Origin: Diphasiastrum complanatum
Lineage: Eukaryota > Streptophyta > Lycopodiopsida > Lycopodiales > Lycopodiaceae
Assembly: GCA_029204225.1 (NCBI GenBank)
Contig: CM055110.1
Location: 1,300,675-1,364,674, forward strand
DNA length: 64,000 nucleotides
Direction: 5' to 3'
Made by a program: the position numbers and the translations under genes. Below are positions 32,601 to 43,765 of the stretch, in pieces. Under the pieces are notes generated by a model. It saw nothing but the letters and a program-made list of their open reading frames with translations, did not search any database and had not been told where the DNA came from. Position 1 is the first letter of the stretch, and the number at the start of each line of letters is the position of its first letter.

Positions 32601-32900
32601 GCCTAGGACATTTGAATCTATTGACTTGTAACAAATACAAAATATTAAAATACAAGTTTAAGGCAGGGCCATGTGGATTGCCACACTTGATTTTTTGGAG
32701 CTCACTCACACTTAAACTTCCATTCACGATCATTCTGTTTATGATGTTGTCGAGAGAACACAAAGCAACCAAAATTTACAAGGGTTTTGCAAAACGAGCG
32801 TCGAGAGTCGAGCTTCCTTCCAGCTTCGAGTGCTTTGCTTCACTTGACGAGAGCTCATTATCATTGTTACATAAATTCCATTTCATAGGGTTGTGAAATC
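32601..32900. other. Presumed promoter/5' UTR of the LisH gene
   Basis: AT-rich DNA precedes the ATG at 32,901. No TATA box stands out. A CT-rich stretch near 32,800-32,830 could be 5' UTR. Confidence 0.3.
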
Positions 32901-34898
32901 ATGTTTTTGCCTCGATCACTACAGTTGCGTCTCTTAAATACCGTCGATGCTGATGCTGTGGAAGAAGAAGAGTGCACCCGAATGCTAGCCTCCCTGGTGG
33001 CTGATTATTTTCGGAAGCGTGGTCTAAACAAAACGCTGGCCAGATTTGTGAAGGAATCTAGGCTTGTGAGTATGTATCAAAGCATATCTTCGTCTTCGTA
33101 TTTTACTCATCAGGGGGTGGATTTGATATTTTAGAGGGCATTTTCACATCTATGTATAACAATTTGTTTTTTTTGTCAGTCTTATGATTTATTTAATGAT
33201 ATTGTTGATACAGAATTGGTTTATGATTTATTTCACTTTTGTTAATAGAGAGAAATGAGTCCATTACTTTATGATTCACCTAACAATATTCTCGAGCAGA
33301 AAGATGAATCATTTTTTATGATTGATGTAGTAATGTTTTATGTAATGGTGTTGTTGATACAGAAAGATGAATGGGTTGCTGAATCTGCAGATCTGCAAGC
33401 TATTTACTCATCATACAAAGGCAGCAAAAGCAGGTGATTCTTGGCTGTTAAAGGCTCATTTGTTCTTGCATGACGTTTACGTTCTTTAGCCTCAGGAAAT
33501 GGCTTAATATCTTAGCAATGAAGGCTAGTGCCCAAAGTTTCGTCCGTATTAGCATTTTTCTCGTAGTGCTAGTTTGTTTTTTGATGCTGAGGTTTAGAAA
33601 GAGTTGCAGCTGGCATGGTCTAGCATAAACTTTCAGTCTACGTTTTCTCTGCCCCAAAAAATGATAGATCGTGAAAATTAACTACTGAAGTGTGTAGTTT
33701 GCCATACGAAAGGTAGAACCTAGGGTTGTTCTCTGTATCATAAGGTTGCTGGATTAGTTCACCATTTCTGTGCTCTTTGCGGCATTCTGTTTGTTTGCAT
33801 CTGCAGTGGATCTTCAAAGAAAAGGAAGAAAAAGAAGCTTAGTGAGGATGAAAAATTTGAAACTGAACTAGAACAAGGTAAATTGTTCCTACCATATTTT
33901 GATGATGACCATCCCGATTTTCATTTAATAAGGGTGATGTGATAGTGCCATTAGAAAAAAAGAATTCCTCAGATGAAAACGGGTGTAATCCCGAGCAGTA
34001 TCTGAGTTGGATGAGGGTGGTTGTTGCATTTACGAAGGTGCAGGCTCGAGTCACAGCCACTGCGGAATAGGGGCACCTTGGAGCCTCGTGCTCCAATCTT
34101 GGCAAGGCTTAGATGTACATTGTACATAATGCTGCAATAGAAGAAAAGAAATAGGGGTGATCAGCAAAGTATTTCTTCCTCTTGTATGTCCTCTTTTCTG
34201 TCGAACTCTTGACCTCAAGGAGAGGAAGGGAGGCCTTCACCAGGATGCCACTTATTGGAGCTCCAAGTATATCATAAAAGGAAGAAATTAACCTTTCTGA
34301 ATGTTTGGTGGCTGTATGTTTTAAAGGTGACACCAGAATTCCTGTCGTATCAGAGATCGATGATGCTGTTTCGAAGAATATAAAGCTATATGAGTCGACT
34401 TTGGGACGAGACAAAAAAGGACGGAAAAAGAACACCATGAGTATTCTCACAAATGGAAGCTCTTGTGTGATGGTTGACACAGTAGAAGCTGGCAAGGGAC
34501 AGGAGTTGCAAACCTCAATGCGAGAAAATGGAGTCCTAGGTTTTTTTAATAGTGAAGGTTTGGAGCTTTTGACAAGCTTGCCAAATGGTGATTTCAGGGA
34601 TTTCAGCAAGAATTGTCAGAAACAATCACAGGCCAAAAAGCAAACTTTAAAAGGTTGTCTGAAAGGCAGGTTATCTAGTCCAGTGGATACTGGATATAGC
34701 TCATTTGAACATTTTCTGAAGGGGAAGAAATCCAAGCGCTCAAAGTCAGATGACTGTGTTCCGTCAAAAGGTTTTCAAGTTGAACCAGAAAGAAGGAATG
34801 ACTTCAGCGAAAAGCAAGCAGCAGAAGAAAATACTTGGTCTTGTAGAAAATGCAAAACTGGTGAGAGGGGAGAGTTAATTTTCAAAAAGGATAAATAA
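32901..34898 (+). CDS. LisH-domain, Lys-rich protein (Nopp140/SRP40-like N-terminus), four exons
   Basis: My exon model is 32,901-33,065, 33,363-33,433, 33,807-33,877 and 34,327-34,898. All introns are GT..AG, phases agree, and the frame is 292 codons. Residues about 27-55 (LASLVADYFRKRGLNKTLARFVKES) form a LisH motif, a dimerisation module, followed across intron 1 by DEWVAESADLQAIYSSYKG. Then come basic KKRKKKK and a Ser/Lys-rich acidic-basic region with KGKKSKRSKSDD. This arrangement resembles plant nucleolar Nopp140/SRP40-type proteins. The family's C-terminal SRP40 domain is not seen. The frame after the stop stays open for 49 more codons, so the stop may be premature. Flanked by retroelements. 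Nucleolar location is inference. Confidence 0.7.
33985..34140 (+). repeat. Candidate tRNA-type SINE in intron 3
   Basis: An A-box-like TATCTGAGTTGG (33,999-34,010) and a B-box-like GGCTCGAGTCA (34,043-34,053) are 32 bp apart, the spacing of an RNA polymerase III internal promoter. The surrounding sequence is unlike the intron. No target duplication was confirmed, and no second copy was seen in this window. Confidence 0.4.
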
Positions 34899-35995
34899 TG
34901 CAGGAAACAACTAGAAAAGTTATCCTGGCAAGTGTGCTTCAGCAAACGGGAAAGCTGCAAAATGACCCATTCAGACAAGCAAGCCATCACTTTTATCATT
35001 GATAGGCGATGCTCATGATAATAGGCATGGATTAGGGAAGAAACCTTCATGCTGTGAATCACTCTTTTGGCTGCTGGTAAATATGTTAACTCAGCTGCAC
35101 AAAAATGATGTTGAATCTCTTTCAGAGAAAGATGAATGAAGTAAAGTTCTTAATGGAACACCCAGTGATCATTGAATGAAATACTTGAGCTATCATGGCA
35201 CTCAGAACTGTAATGAGGTCAGTAAGCTTATTCTGCCTCGTGAATCAACAAGGATTAAGTGGCATTTTGAATTGCAGCTTTAATTTTTTTTGTTCCATGC
35301 ACAGTTGCATCTTCATCATTTATGAATATTCTTCCATATTAACACAAAATATAAACAATACTTCAGAATAGTCCTGTAGTTTACAAAGTGAGTAAGAGTT
35401 GATGGGTGGCCTCCACAAGGTTGAAATTGCATGTCTCCTTTGTTATGTTGGGTACTGTCCTAGTATATCTTTAGTTCAGATTAAGGGTATCAAATAGTTA
35501 ACTACTTGATTTTAGATTATTAAAAATAGAAAAACGTCATGCGGATTGTGTAAACAGAGCTAAAGTGCTGCAGATCATATTGTTAGAACCATAGATGCAG
35601 CGAATCGCGATTCGCTGCAACGAATCGTGTAAAAAAAAAAACCCATTACCTGATTTCGGGCCTCCTCCTCGCGGACAGAACTGCGCCAGCAGTGGAGGAG
35701 GCAAAAAAAATTTATGAGAGCTGTGGGCATCCAATCTTCGCAAGTGAATAATTGGCAGGCATCTACTCGGCGATACGGAGGTGGTGTGCACGGTGCTGGG
35801 TGGGTCTGAGCTTCGTGGAGAGCGAAACGACCAATTTTCGATATTTGGTAAGTGTAGGCTTGTTTTTTTGCAATTGTTGACATTGAGCTGTAGGCAACCA
35901 AATCGAGTGCAGTTTGGCTCTAGACCACCTTTCTTCATGCCCACAGTGATTCCTACAGCGTCAGTTTCAGTCGTTACGGCACGCCTAGCGAGATT
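34899..35995. other. Intergenic, downstream of LisH gene
   Basis: 34,899-35,045 continues the last LisH exon frame beyond its stop (RKQLEKLSWQVCFSKRESCK) and may be decayed coding or 3' UTR. The rest has no gene that I recognise. It contains a perfect 24-bp palindrome at 35,596-35,619. Confidence 0.4.
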
Positions 35996-36000
35996 TGAAC

Positions 36001-36851
<851 letters not shown>

Positions 36852-37607
36852 CTAACAAGGTGCAGTGCGTCGTCTGGTGGTAGGAGGACTGGATGAGGAG
36901 GGGGCGGTGCCACACATGCGTTTGTTGGCCGTTGTGTCAGTGACTGCCGGTTGGGTGGAGGTAGAAGCGACAGATGGAGGGTATAGATTAGTGTGGGGGA
37001 CAGTGGTTGACAAAATGCTGGATCGGTTAAATCCGTGAACCTTCTCCTCGAGAAGCGCACAAGCGAAATTACACAACAGTGGTCCTGTTGCGATACGGTC
37101 ACGCGTGTTAGGTTTGATAGCAATGGAGAGTTTGTGCAGAAGAAACGTATGCCAATCGTATAGCACTATTGTGGGGCTAAGAAACTCTATGAAAGATTCC
37201 ACAATCTGGCTGAGCAGCATGGACTGTATGATGTCCTTGCGAAAAGTTGAAACAACCAAAAAGTTGTTCAACAGATAGGCAGTTGCTTGAATTATGGAAT
37301 CGTCGATAGCCTCTATCAAGTACCCGTTGTTAGTCTGGATTGGGATCTCAAGAGCAGTCTTGGTTATGTAGGGTTTGATGAGGTTTTTAGCTTGGCGATG
37401 GAAATTTGGTTGGCGATCACCGGACACTATGTCGACAGTGACCATGGAGTTAGAGTTAATATGTACCTTGTACTGGTACCTTGGTACAGGATGTGGAAGC
37501 ACGACTTGGGCACGTCCCAAGTAGCATAGGCATGAAGCGCGAGGCACATGTTGATGTCAGAATAGAATAGCGCTGGGTAAAAACCCATTGTAGAAGACAT
37601 AAATGGA
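36852..37607 (-). pseudogene. Extra gypsy ORF, N-terminal half (copy C)
   Basis: Minus-strand frames read MGFYPALFYSDINMCLALHA, VHINSNSMVTVDIVSGDRQP, LIKPYITKTALEIPIQTNNG, then LLNNFLVVSTFRKDIIQ and RIATGPLLCNFACALLEEKV, ending in a Ser/Thr/Pro-rich region (SSSSPPTTRRR). It aligns residue by residue with copy D (59,500-58,740). About 45 N-terminal residues are missing, and everything after the Ser/Pro stretch is gone. Apart from one frame change near 37,490 it is open for about 230 codons. The domain is unknown to me; it is not the usual retrotransposon gag. Confidence 0.6.
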
Positions 37608-38655
37608 ATCAGAGCAGTGAAATTAACCTGCCTATAGGGTTTGATCTTGAAAATCCAGTATCTAGAGCAAGTTGTGCGAGAGATCACTTCCTGCGAGGGT
37701 TGAACCTTCGCAGACTGTTTGAACCCTCACAAAACCCTCGCAGGGTAGTCAAATCACCTTCTGAACCTTCGCAGACTTCCCTGGGGTCTTAGAATTATGT
37801 GAAGAAGGTCTTTGCAAAATTTTGGTTGGAACTAAGTTGGGAAAAATGCATTTCACCTAATACGCACTCTAAATTCTGCTATATAAGGGCATAATTCGAG
37901 TCATTTGTCACTTCACTCAGCGAAGCTTTGTCGAATTTTCGTTCAAAATTTCCAAGTTATCCGATTGCGACCAAACTTTGTACATGCCTCCATCTGTCCT
38001 CACAGCTATCCAATCTACGCTCAGTACTTCTGCAAAGGTTGGTTTGTTGATCTTGATGGTCTGCGAAGGTTCCAAAGATTCTGTCTTTCTAAACCCTCGC
38101 AAACACTCAAATTTGGTGATTCTTCCATCAGTAACTCTCACAAAGATTGTCATAGATGCATTCGAGTTAGATCTGGTGACTATCGATGTTTCAAGAGTTA
38201 ACTCCCAAGGGATCTCAAAAAATCATGAAAAAAGTGCTTTGTTTTAGTGTTTTTTTATGAGATCTTGAGATTCTCTGATCCTTAACTCTTGCAGACTAGT
38301 ATTCCATTGCATCTAGGTCAGATCTGACTATGGGGAGTTCTTTGGGACTTCTGATGGACATTTGGCAGCTGATCCATTATTTTAAGTGAATTTTGCCTTT
38401 ATTTTGTCACGTTTTCTTGAGATCGATGTCTCTCATTAGCAAAAATGAAGGCTGATTGGTGTAATCTGATGATCTACTTCCCTGTTGATCCTATCTGGAT
38501 CTAGATCTCACTTGGATCTTGTTGAATATTGTCGGATCTTACCAGATCTTGCTGGATCTTGATGGATCTGGCTTGATCTGACTAGATTTCTCCAGATCTG
38601 GCTGTGATGACGTTATAGATGGACTAATTGTGACTTGCCATTACCATCCTTGATC
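37608..38655 (-). promoter_or_regulatory. Post-integrase spacer of copy C, internally inverted
   Basis: 38,040-38,640 matches the copy D spacer in the same (minus) orientation. 37,608-38,030 matches the copy A spacer in plus orientation, including CTATATAAGGGC at 37,877-37,888 and six or so CCTCGCA/CTTCGCA motifs. The two halves therefore face each other, and the spacer has been rearranged. No gene. Confidence 0.55.
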
Positions 38656-38659
38656 TGTT

Positions 38660-39790
38660 TCACTGTGGCGGCCAATACTTGTGCAATCGGCTACCATTGA
38701 TGGGCGTGTCGAGTGGCGTCCCATCTAACTTCTCGAGGTTCACAGCTCCATGGCTGAGGATCTCTTTTATTCGGAATGGGCCTTCGCCTGTGAACTTCAA
38801 CTTTCCCTTGATCACCTTGGTTTTGTAAATGAGGACCAGATCTCCAGAATGAAGATCTTTCTTGTGCAACCGGCGATCATACCATGCCTTGCGTCGTTCT
38901 TTCTCAGCTATTAATGCATGCACAACTAGTAAGCGCGTTTCACAAAGTTTATGTAGTGCTTCATGGCACAATTGTAGAGATTTGGATTCATCGAGATGTT
39001 GCGTTGTGATGACCCTGAATGATGGTACAAAAATTCTACCGGCATTACTGCGTCCTGACCATAGACCAGTTGAAATGGCGTTTAATCGGTGCTTCCTTTT
39101 TCAGTTGTCCTAAATGCCCACAAAGCAGCATGCAGCTTGTGCTCCCAAGCAGATATGCTAGCTTCAACTATTTTCGTGAGCACGCTACACAGGATCTTGT
39201 TGGATGATTTTGCCTGCCCATTACCGCGAGGATAATAAGGCGTGCTGAATCTATGGATCACAAAGAATTCTTCCAATAGGACCTTGATGGTCTCATTGAC
39301 GAAATGGCTTCCGCGATCACTGACCATCTCCATCGGGCATCCGAAATGCACAATAATATTCTCATACAAGAACTTGGCAGTTGCTCGAATGTCAACTGTT
39401 TGCACTACCTTGGCTTCGACCCACTTGGTGAGGTAATCTGTGGCCATGATAATATATCGGACTTGTGAACTTCTTGCTTCAAGATGAATTGGACCGATGT
39501 AGTCCAATTCTCACTTCTCAAATGGTGCTTGAACTAGTACTGGATGTAAAAGATCATAGTTCAACCTCGTCGGCCTCCTAGCTCTTTGGTACACATCACA
39601 TTTCTTCAAGTATTAATCCATATCCTTATGAATCGTTGGCCACCAACAACCTGATTGCAGGATCTTGTGAACTGTAATGTCGGATGCAAAATGACCACCA
39701 CCCATGCCTTCATGCAAAATTGAGATAATTTGGGTGGTCTTTTATGGAAGAATACCGTCTGGTCCTCTTCGATATAATTGGCCGACAATC
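38660..39790 (-). pseudogene. Gypsy integrase (copy C)
   Basis: In minus order: zinc module remnants (MPANYIEEDQ...KAWVVVILHPTLQF-type, frame-shifted), VCQRARR-like CDVYQRARRPTRLN, LDYIGPIHLEARSSQVRYII, YENIIVHFGCPMEMVSDRGSHFVNE (second catalytic Asp), RFSTPYYPRGNGQAKSSNKI (catalytic Glu changed to Lys), then AEKERRKAWYDRRLHKKDLH, LVLIYKTKVIKGKLKFTGEG and SRLHKYWPPQ-stop. A few frameshifts separate the blocks. It is the most complete integrase C-terminus in the window. Confidence 0.88.
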
Positions 39791-40482
39791 AGTTGATAAG
39801 GTCTAGCATTCAGAATCAGTTTCCTCTGTTCCGCCTTGGGTAAGGATTTATCCGATCGGCCCCACATTAGATATTCAACTATATCTGTGGTCCATTCAGC
39901 TACAATGTCAATATAAAACAAGACAACGTCAGGTAGCTCATCATCAAGTAGGGCTACAGTTTCTTTCCCCTTGATTCGCGACACATGATCTGCCATGTAA
40001 TGTTGCTTTCCCTTGCGAACCACTATCCCAAACTCAAACTCCAACAACAGAAGTAACCAATGAGTGATCGTTAACTGTTCTCCCACATGTACGATCTTCT
40101 CTTTTTCTCCTGGCTCAGCAAGATTCATAGGTTGCGTTCGTGCAAGTCCTTCGAAGACTTGTTCTGCTGGTTCCTGAATTTGATCAGGTTCTCGTTGAGC
40201 TTGCGGCATCATAATTACTATGTCGTCTAAGGTATAGTTCTTGACGGTTTCTGGCCTCTCGTGAACTGGCATTCAACAATATTCCTCCTTCAGTATATTG
40301 ATCTTAGCTCGACTCATAATCTTTGGGTTATCAGTTATCTGTGAAGAAGATGACATTGTGTCTGGGTCCATTCAGACTGACTTCAAGGAGTCCAACACCT
40401 TCTTTTTTTCCTTTTTTGCTCACGTACTTGGGTTCATCCTTGTTGTCCTTCTTCATAACTGGCATGACATTTGCCTCATGTG
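39791..40482 (-). pseudogene. Gypsy pol linker fused to RNase H end; RT deleted (copy C)
   Basis: A 176-codon open frame (39,742-40,272) starts MPVHERPETVKNYTLDDIVI and runs through EPGEKEKIVHVGE. It then continues in frame into THWLLLLLEFEFGIVVRKGK and ADHVSRIKGKE, which belong to the end of RNase H. Copy B has about 1.3 kb of RT and RNase H between these two points. The junction lies near 40,070. At 40,482 the linker is cut by a G-type LTR. Confidence 0.8.
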
Positions 40483-41418
40483 TGCAGATTTCGAAGAATC
40501 CCCAAGATGCCGAGCTGAGCTGTTATAAAGAGCACCTCTCACCCTTGACCGAGGAGGTCTCAAAAGGAAGAGAGAAGGATGAAGATGAGAGCTGAGAATC
40601 ACTAACTAGGAATACAGTTCAAAATCATGTGAGCCTCATGCTGAATCCCATATAAGGAATGACCATGTAAGAGCTAGTAGTATTTCTAGGCAATGTAATA
40701 AATGTATACAGTGAGCCACCTTTTGATGGTGACCTCTAGTGAAAGAGCTAATTCCACTTGGAATTCGCTTAGGCTCCACATGGGCAGCCTCATAGTCTAT
40801 TTAAGAGCCCCCCTCTCTTGCGAGGGAGCTTTACTTGTAATGTCATTTGCTCTTTTTGAATAAAGAAGATACTCCACGAGTTCTTGGCATTCTTGAAGCT
40901 CCTTGTTCATGACAGCTTTCTTGAGTGATTTTTTTATGAACATGCACTTCCATTTCTTGAATGTGGTTGTGGATTAGTTGTGGAATAGATTAAATTTCTT
41001 GCTTTCTTTCATTTGTGCAATGTGGATTAGAGTGGAATAGATTTCTTGTTCTTGTTTTGAAGTAGTTTCAACATACAAGTAGACTAAACAAGTTGAGATT
41101 GTGGTGTAGATCTTGCGAATATCCCTGACATCTCAGTACTTGATGTTCTTGGGCTATCCAACAATCAAGAGATAGGTATTTCTTGATCTTTGGATTGTTT
41201 TTATGCTGATAGATAATGAGTTTCTTGTTTCTTGTTTTAGATCTGTAGATTAATCTGAGCGTATTATTGTTCTTAATGTTTAGAGTTAGTTAGAAACAAG
41301 AACCGTTTGGTTATTCACCTGTATTGCACGCAGATCTGTTGGTGAATGGTTTTCAGTTGCATGTGAAATTTGTGTGCATGTATCTGGAGTGAACGATCCT
41401 GAATATCCCACTGATAGG
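40483..41418 (+). repeat. G-related LTR, plus orientation, probably solo
   Basis: It matches the reverse complement of the G 5' LTR: GAATCCCCAAGATGC, AGCACCTCTCACC, CCTTTTGATGGTGAC and a TATTTAAGAG box (40,798-40,807). It breaks into gypsy copy C at CCTCATG. The far end is unclear, because similarity fades after about 41,050. No coding sequence or primer site follows. Confidence 0.6.
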
Positions 41419-41770
41419 CTGGGAATCATACTGTAACGAACAATAACCTTTTCTGCCTGATCTGGCTTTCAACCAAGAAGATAACACCTAACGAGCCGAC
41501 CGCCTGGAACGGGCAGAAACACCCGGATTCCAGAGATAAAGTATCCAAGAAAGGAGTAAACGAATAGCAACATTTGTTTCACAGATTCTCAGGTTGGGAA
41601 TCATACTATAATGAATAATAACCTTTTCTGCTTGATTGGCTTTGACCAAGAAGATAACACCTAACGAGCCAACTGCCTGGAACGGGCAGAAACACCTGGA
41701 TTCCAGAGATAAAGAATCCAAGAAAGGAGTAAACGGATAGCAATTGCTTCACATATTCTCAGTGTGGGAA
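41419..41770 (+). repeat. Tandem duplication, two units of about 175 bp
   Basis: Two adjacent similar copies, about 41,419-41,593 and 41,594-41,770. Each holds GGGAATCATACT, ATAACCTTTTCTGC, AAGATAACACCTAACGAGCC, CTGGAACGGGCAGAAACACC and CCAAGAAAGGAGTAAACG. The cause is not evident. Confidence 0.85.
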
Positions 41771-41835
41771 TCTGTGAACATTTTATTGCCCACTTAGTAA
41801 GGCTTGGCCAACGGTAGTTTTAGTGGTGGGACCCA

Positions 41836-42024
41836 CTAATTTATTATTGTACATGAAATACCCACAACAGCAGCTCCAGTTAAGGCCATCGGAAATAGCT
41901 TAAGTTTATCCTGTGGAAAAACTTCGCCATATACCTCACATGATTCAAAATAGATTTTGAAAAATCTGACAGGATCGAATAGCCCATTATACTTTGGTAT
42001 CTCTAACCGAAGACCTTCTAACAA
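41836..42024 (-). pseudogene. Gypsy gag N-terminus (element E)
   Basis: The minus strand encodes LRLEIPKYNGLFDPVRFFKI, YFESCEVYGEVFPQDKLKLF and PMALTGAA. This follows the retrotransposon gag pattern (P-F-G-DP..F......C.....D..K...FP..L.G.A). It is cut after about 60 codons. It shows that gypsy elements here carry a conventional gag, distinct from the extra ORF of copies C and D. Confidence 0.75.
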
Positions 42025-43219
42025 TTAATGGTGGAATGTCCATTGTGAATCAATTCAATCAGACAATGAGATTGGATCTAGATTTTGCAATCAAATCCTA
42101 TCTCAGATCTAATCTATAAACTTATATCACTTGATAATAATCATATTTCTAATCTGTTATATTTTGAATAAAGATCTTTGGTCAAGCAATCGACACTTCT
42201 AAATAAGGATTTTTCTAAATCACTATCAGAATACAACATAATGACTTAAAAATTTGACAGAGTCTATATCTAGTAAATCAGAACCTAAAAATAGTACTGG
42301 CGAAGGTTCTTCACTGTTATTTTGGGTAAAAAAATCACTGATCTAGCTATTTTCTGACAAATTTGAAAATAACCTTCGCCAAACTCACAAATGATGATTT
42401 ACTATAAATAGAATCCTCAGAAGAGTCAACGAAGGTTTCAACAAAGGTTGCAAGAGTAATACTGTATTTTTTTCAAAAAGATCTCTTTCTGACAAAAATA
42501 GGTCAAATTGACAAATGGCCTTGACAAAAATATTCGCCTAGCTCACTGATTATCAAAAATAGTAAGTAAGACTGACACAGACTTTGGCGAAGGTTCTTTT
42601 GAGAGAATTGATATTTTTTTAGAACCTTGTAAATTTTCTACAAAAAATTACCAGCAACTAGATGAACAGTCACTTTGGCCTTCTACTTTTGGTGTTATTC
42701 GTCGCTGACCTGGCAATAGATAGATCTGAATCAGACCTATGCACAGTGAATTGGGCGAAGGTTCTTTTTCTGTATTTTTTAGGGTTTTGATGGTCTTTTG
42801 GTATTTTCTTATGGTTTTGCAAATCTGTTGAGAAATTACCTTCGCCTTCAATCTGAAGGTTCTGTGAATGAAACCGAAACTTCTTGCAACTTGGCGCAGG
42901 TTTCCTGTAAGAGGGTAAAACTTTATTACATCTGATGATGATTTTGTCTCTTTTTTGCTCAAATCTGGCAGAAATGATCATTTTTTATTGTTTTCTCTGA
43001 TTTCTCAGATCCAAACTGATCTTAAGAGTGGTGATCTGACTAGCTTCCCTTGATTAACAATCAAATTAGATTTCAAACAAGAAGATCCACTCAAATCAAG
43101 CAAAATCATTCTCAATCTATCCCTAAAATGCAATTTTAGTCATACTTATGCCAAAACAAGATGCCTAATGCAAGCTAACATCCATCCAAACATGCTGCAA
43201 ACTGATAAATTGGCGTAGC
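42025..43219 (-). other. Leader of gypsy element E with repeated GGCGAAGGTTCT motif
   Basis: About 1.2 kb without a gene. Short motifs such as GGCGAAGGTTCTT (42,300s, 42,590s and 42,750s) and CCTTCGCC (42,375 and 42,840) recur in both orientations. They resemble the TGCGAGGGTT motifs of the other gypsy copies. Confidence 0.6.
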
Positions 43220-43237
43220 TCCCCGGCACTGGCACCA
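43220..43237 (-). other. Primer-binding site of element E
   Basis: The minus strand reads TGGTGCCAGTGCCGGGGA, close to the tRNA-Asp type TGGCGCCGTTGCCGGGGA, 4 bp from the LTR end. Confidence 0.75.
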
Positions 43238-43241
43238 AAAT

Positions 43242-43371
43242 TGCAGGGCTCTCACCTGTCACGACTTGTAGTAGTTGTGTTCCCAAGGGAGCATGACCTC
43301 TCCTTCAATCTGTTAGCAAGAGAATGGAATAGGGAACCTGTGTGAGAGAAGAGAGAAACATCAAAAGAGAT

Positions 43372-43429
<58 letters not shown>

Positions 43430-43765
43430 CAATTGGAAGAATTGCTTTACATTAGCAAGATTGGATATGCAATACAAAGGAAATGGTCTCCTTTTATAGT
43501 TGAGAGGTAGACATAATTTCCTATCTCCCTTTACTTTCAAATTCAAATATTTGGTGGGAAATGACCTCCCCAATTACTAACTTGACTTTTAGGCCTCTAA
43601 ACTTATTTACTTGCGTAAATAGCCTTAAAGTCGCTTTATTGCTATCTATTTGATCAATAACAATGTGATCACTGGGTTGGACTTACACACGTAGGGTGCC
43701 AAATCCCTCTCACTTATTGACTAGGGGGAGGATTGCCTTGGGATCCGCAAACCCTCCAACAGTGA
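43242..43765 (-). repeat. 5' LTR of gypsy element E
   Basis: The plus-strand start TGCAGGGCTCTC lies next to the primer site. The outer limit, placed at about 43,765 (AACCCTCCAACA), is uncertain. It includes an (AG)n tract. Confidence 0.5.
43374..43428. repeat. (AG)n microsatellite
   Basis: About 27 AG units inside the LTR of element E. Confidence 0.97.

Noticed and set aside
40483-41418. Considered as a 5' LTR of a plus-strand element
   Set aside because: No primer-binding site or gag follows; a tandem repeat and a reversed gypsy gag come next.
42670-42981. Two overlapping frames of about 104 codons
   Set aside because: Lys/Ser-rich chance frames in the leader of gypsy element E.
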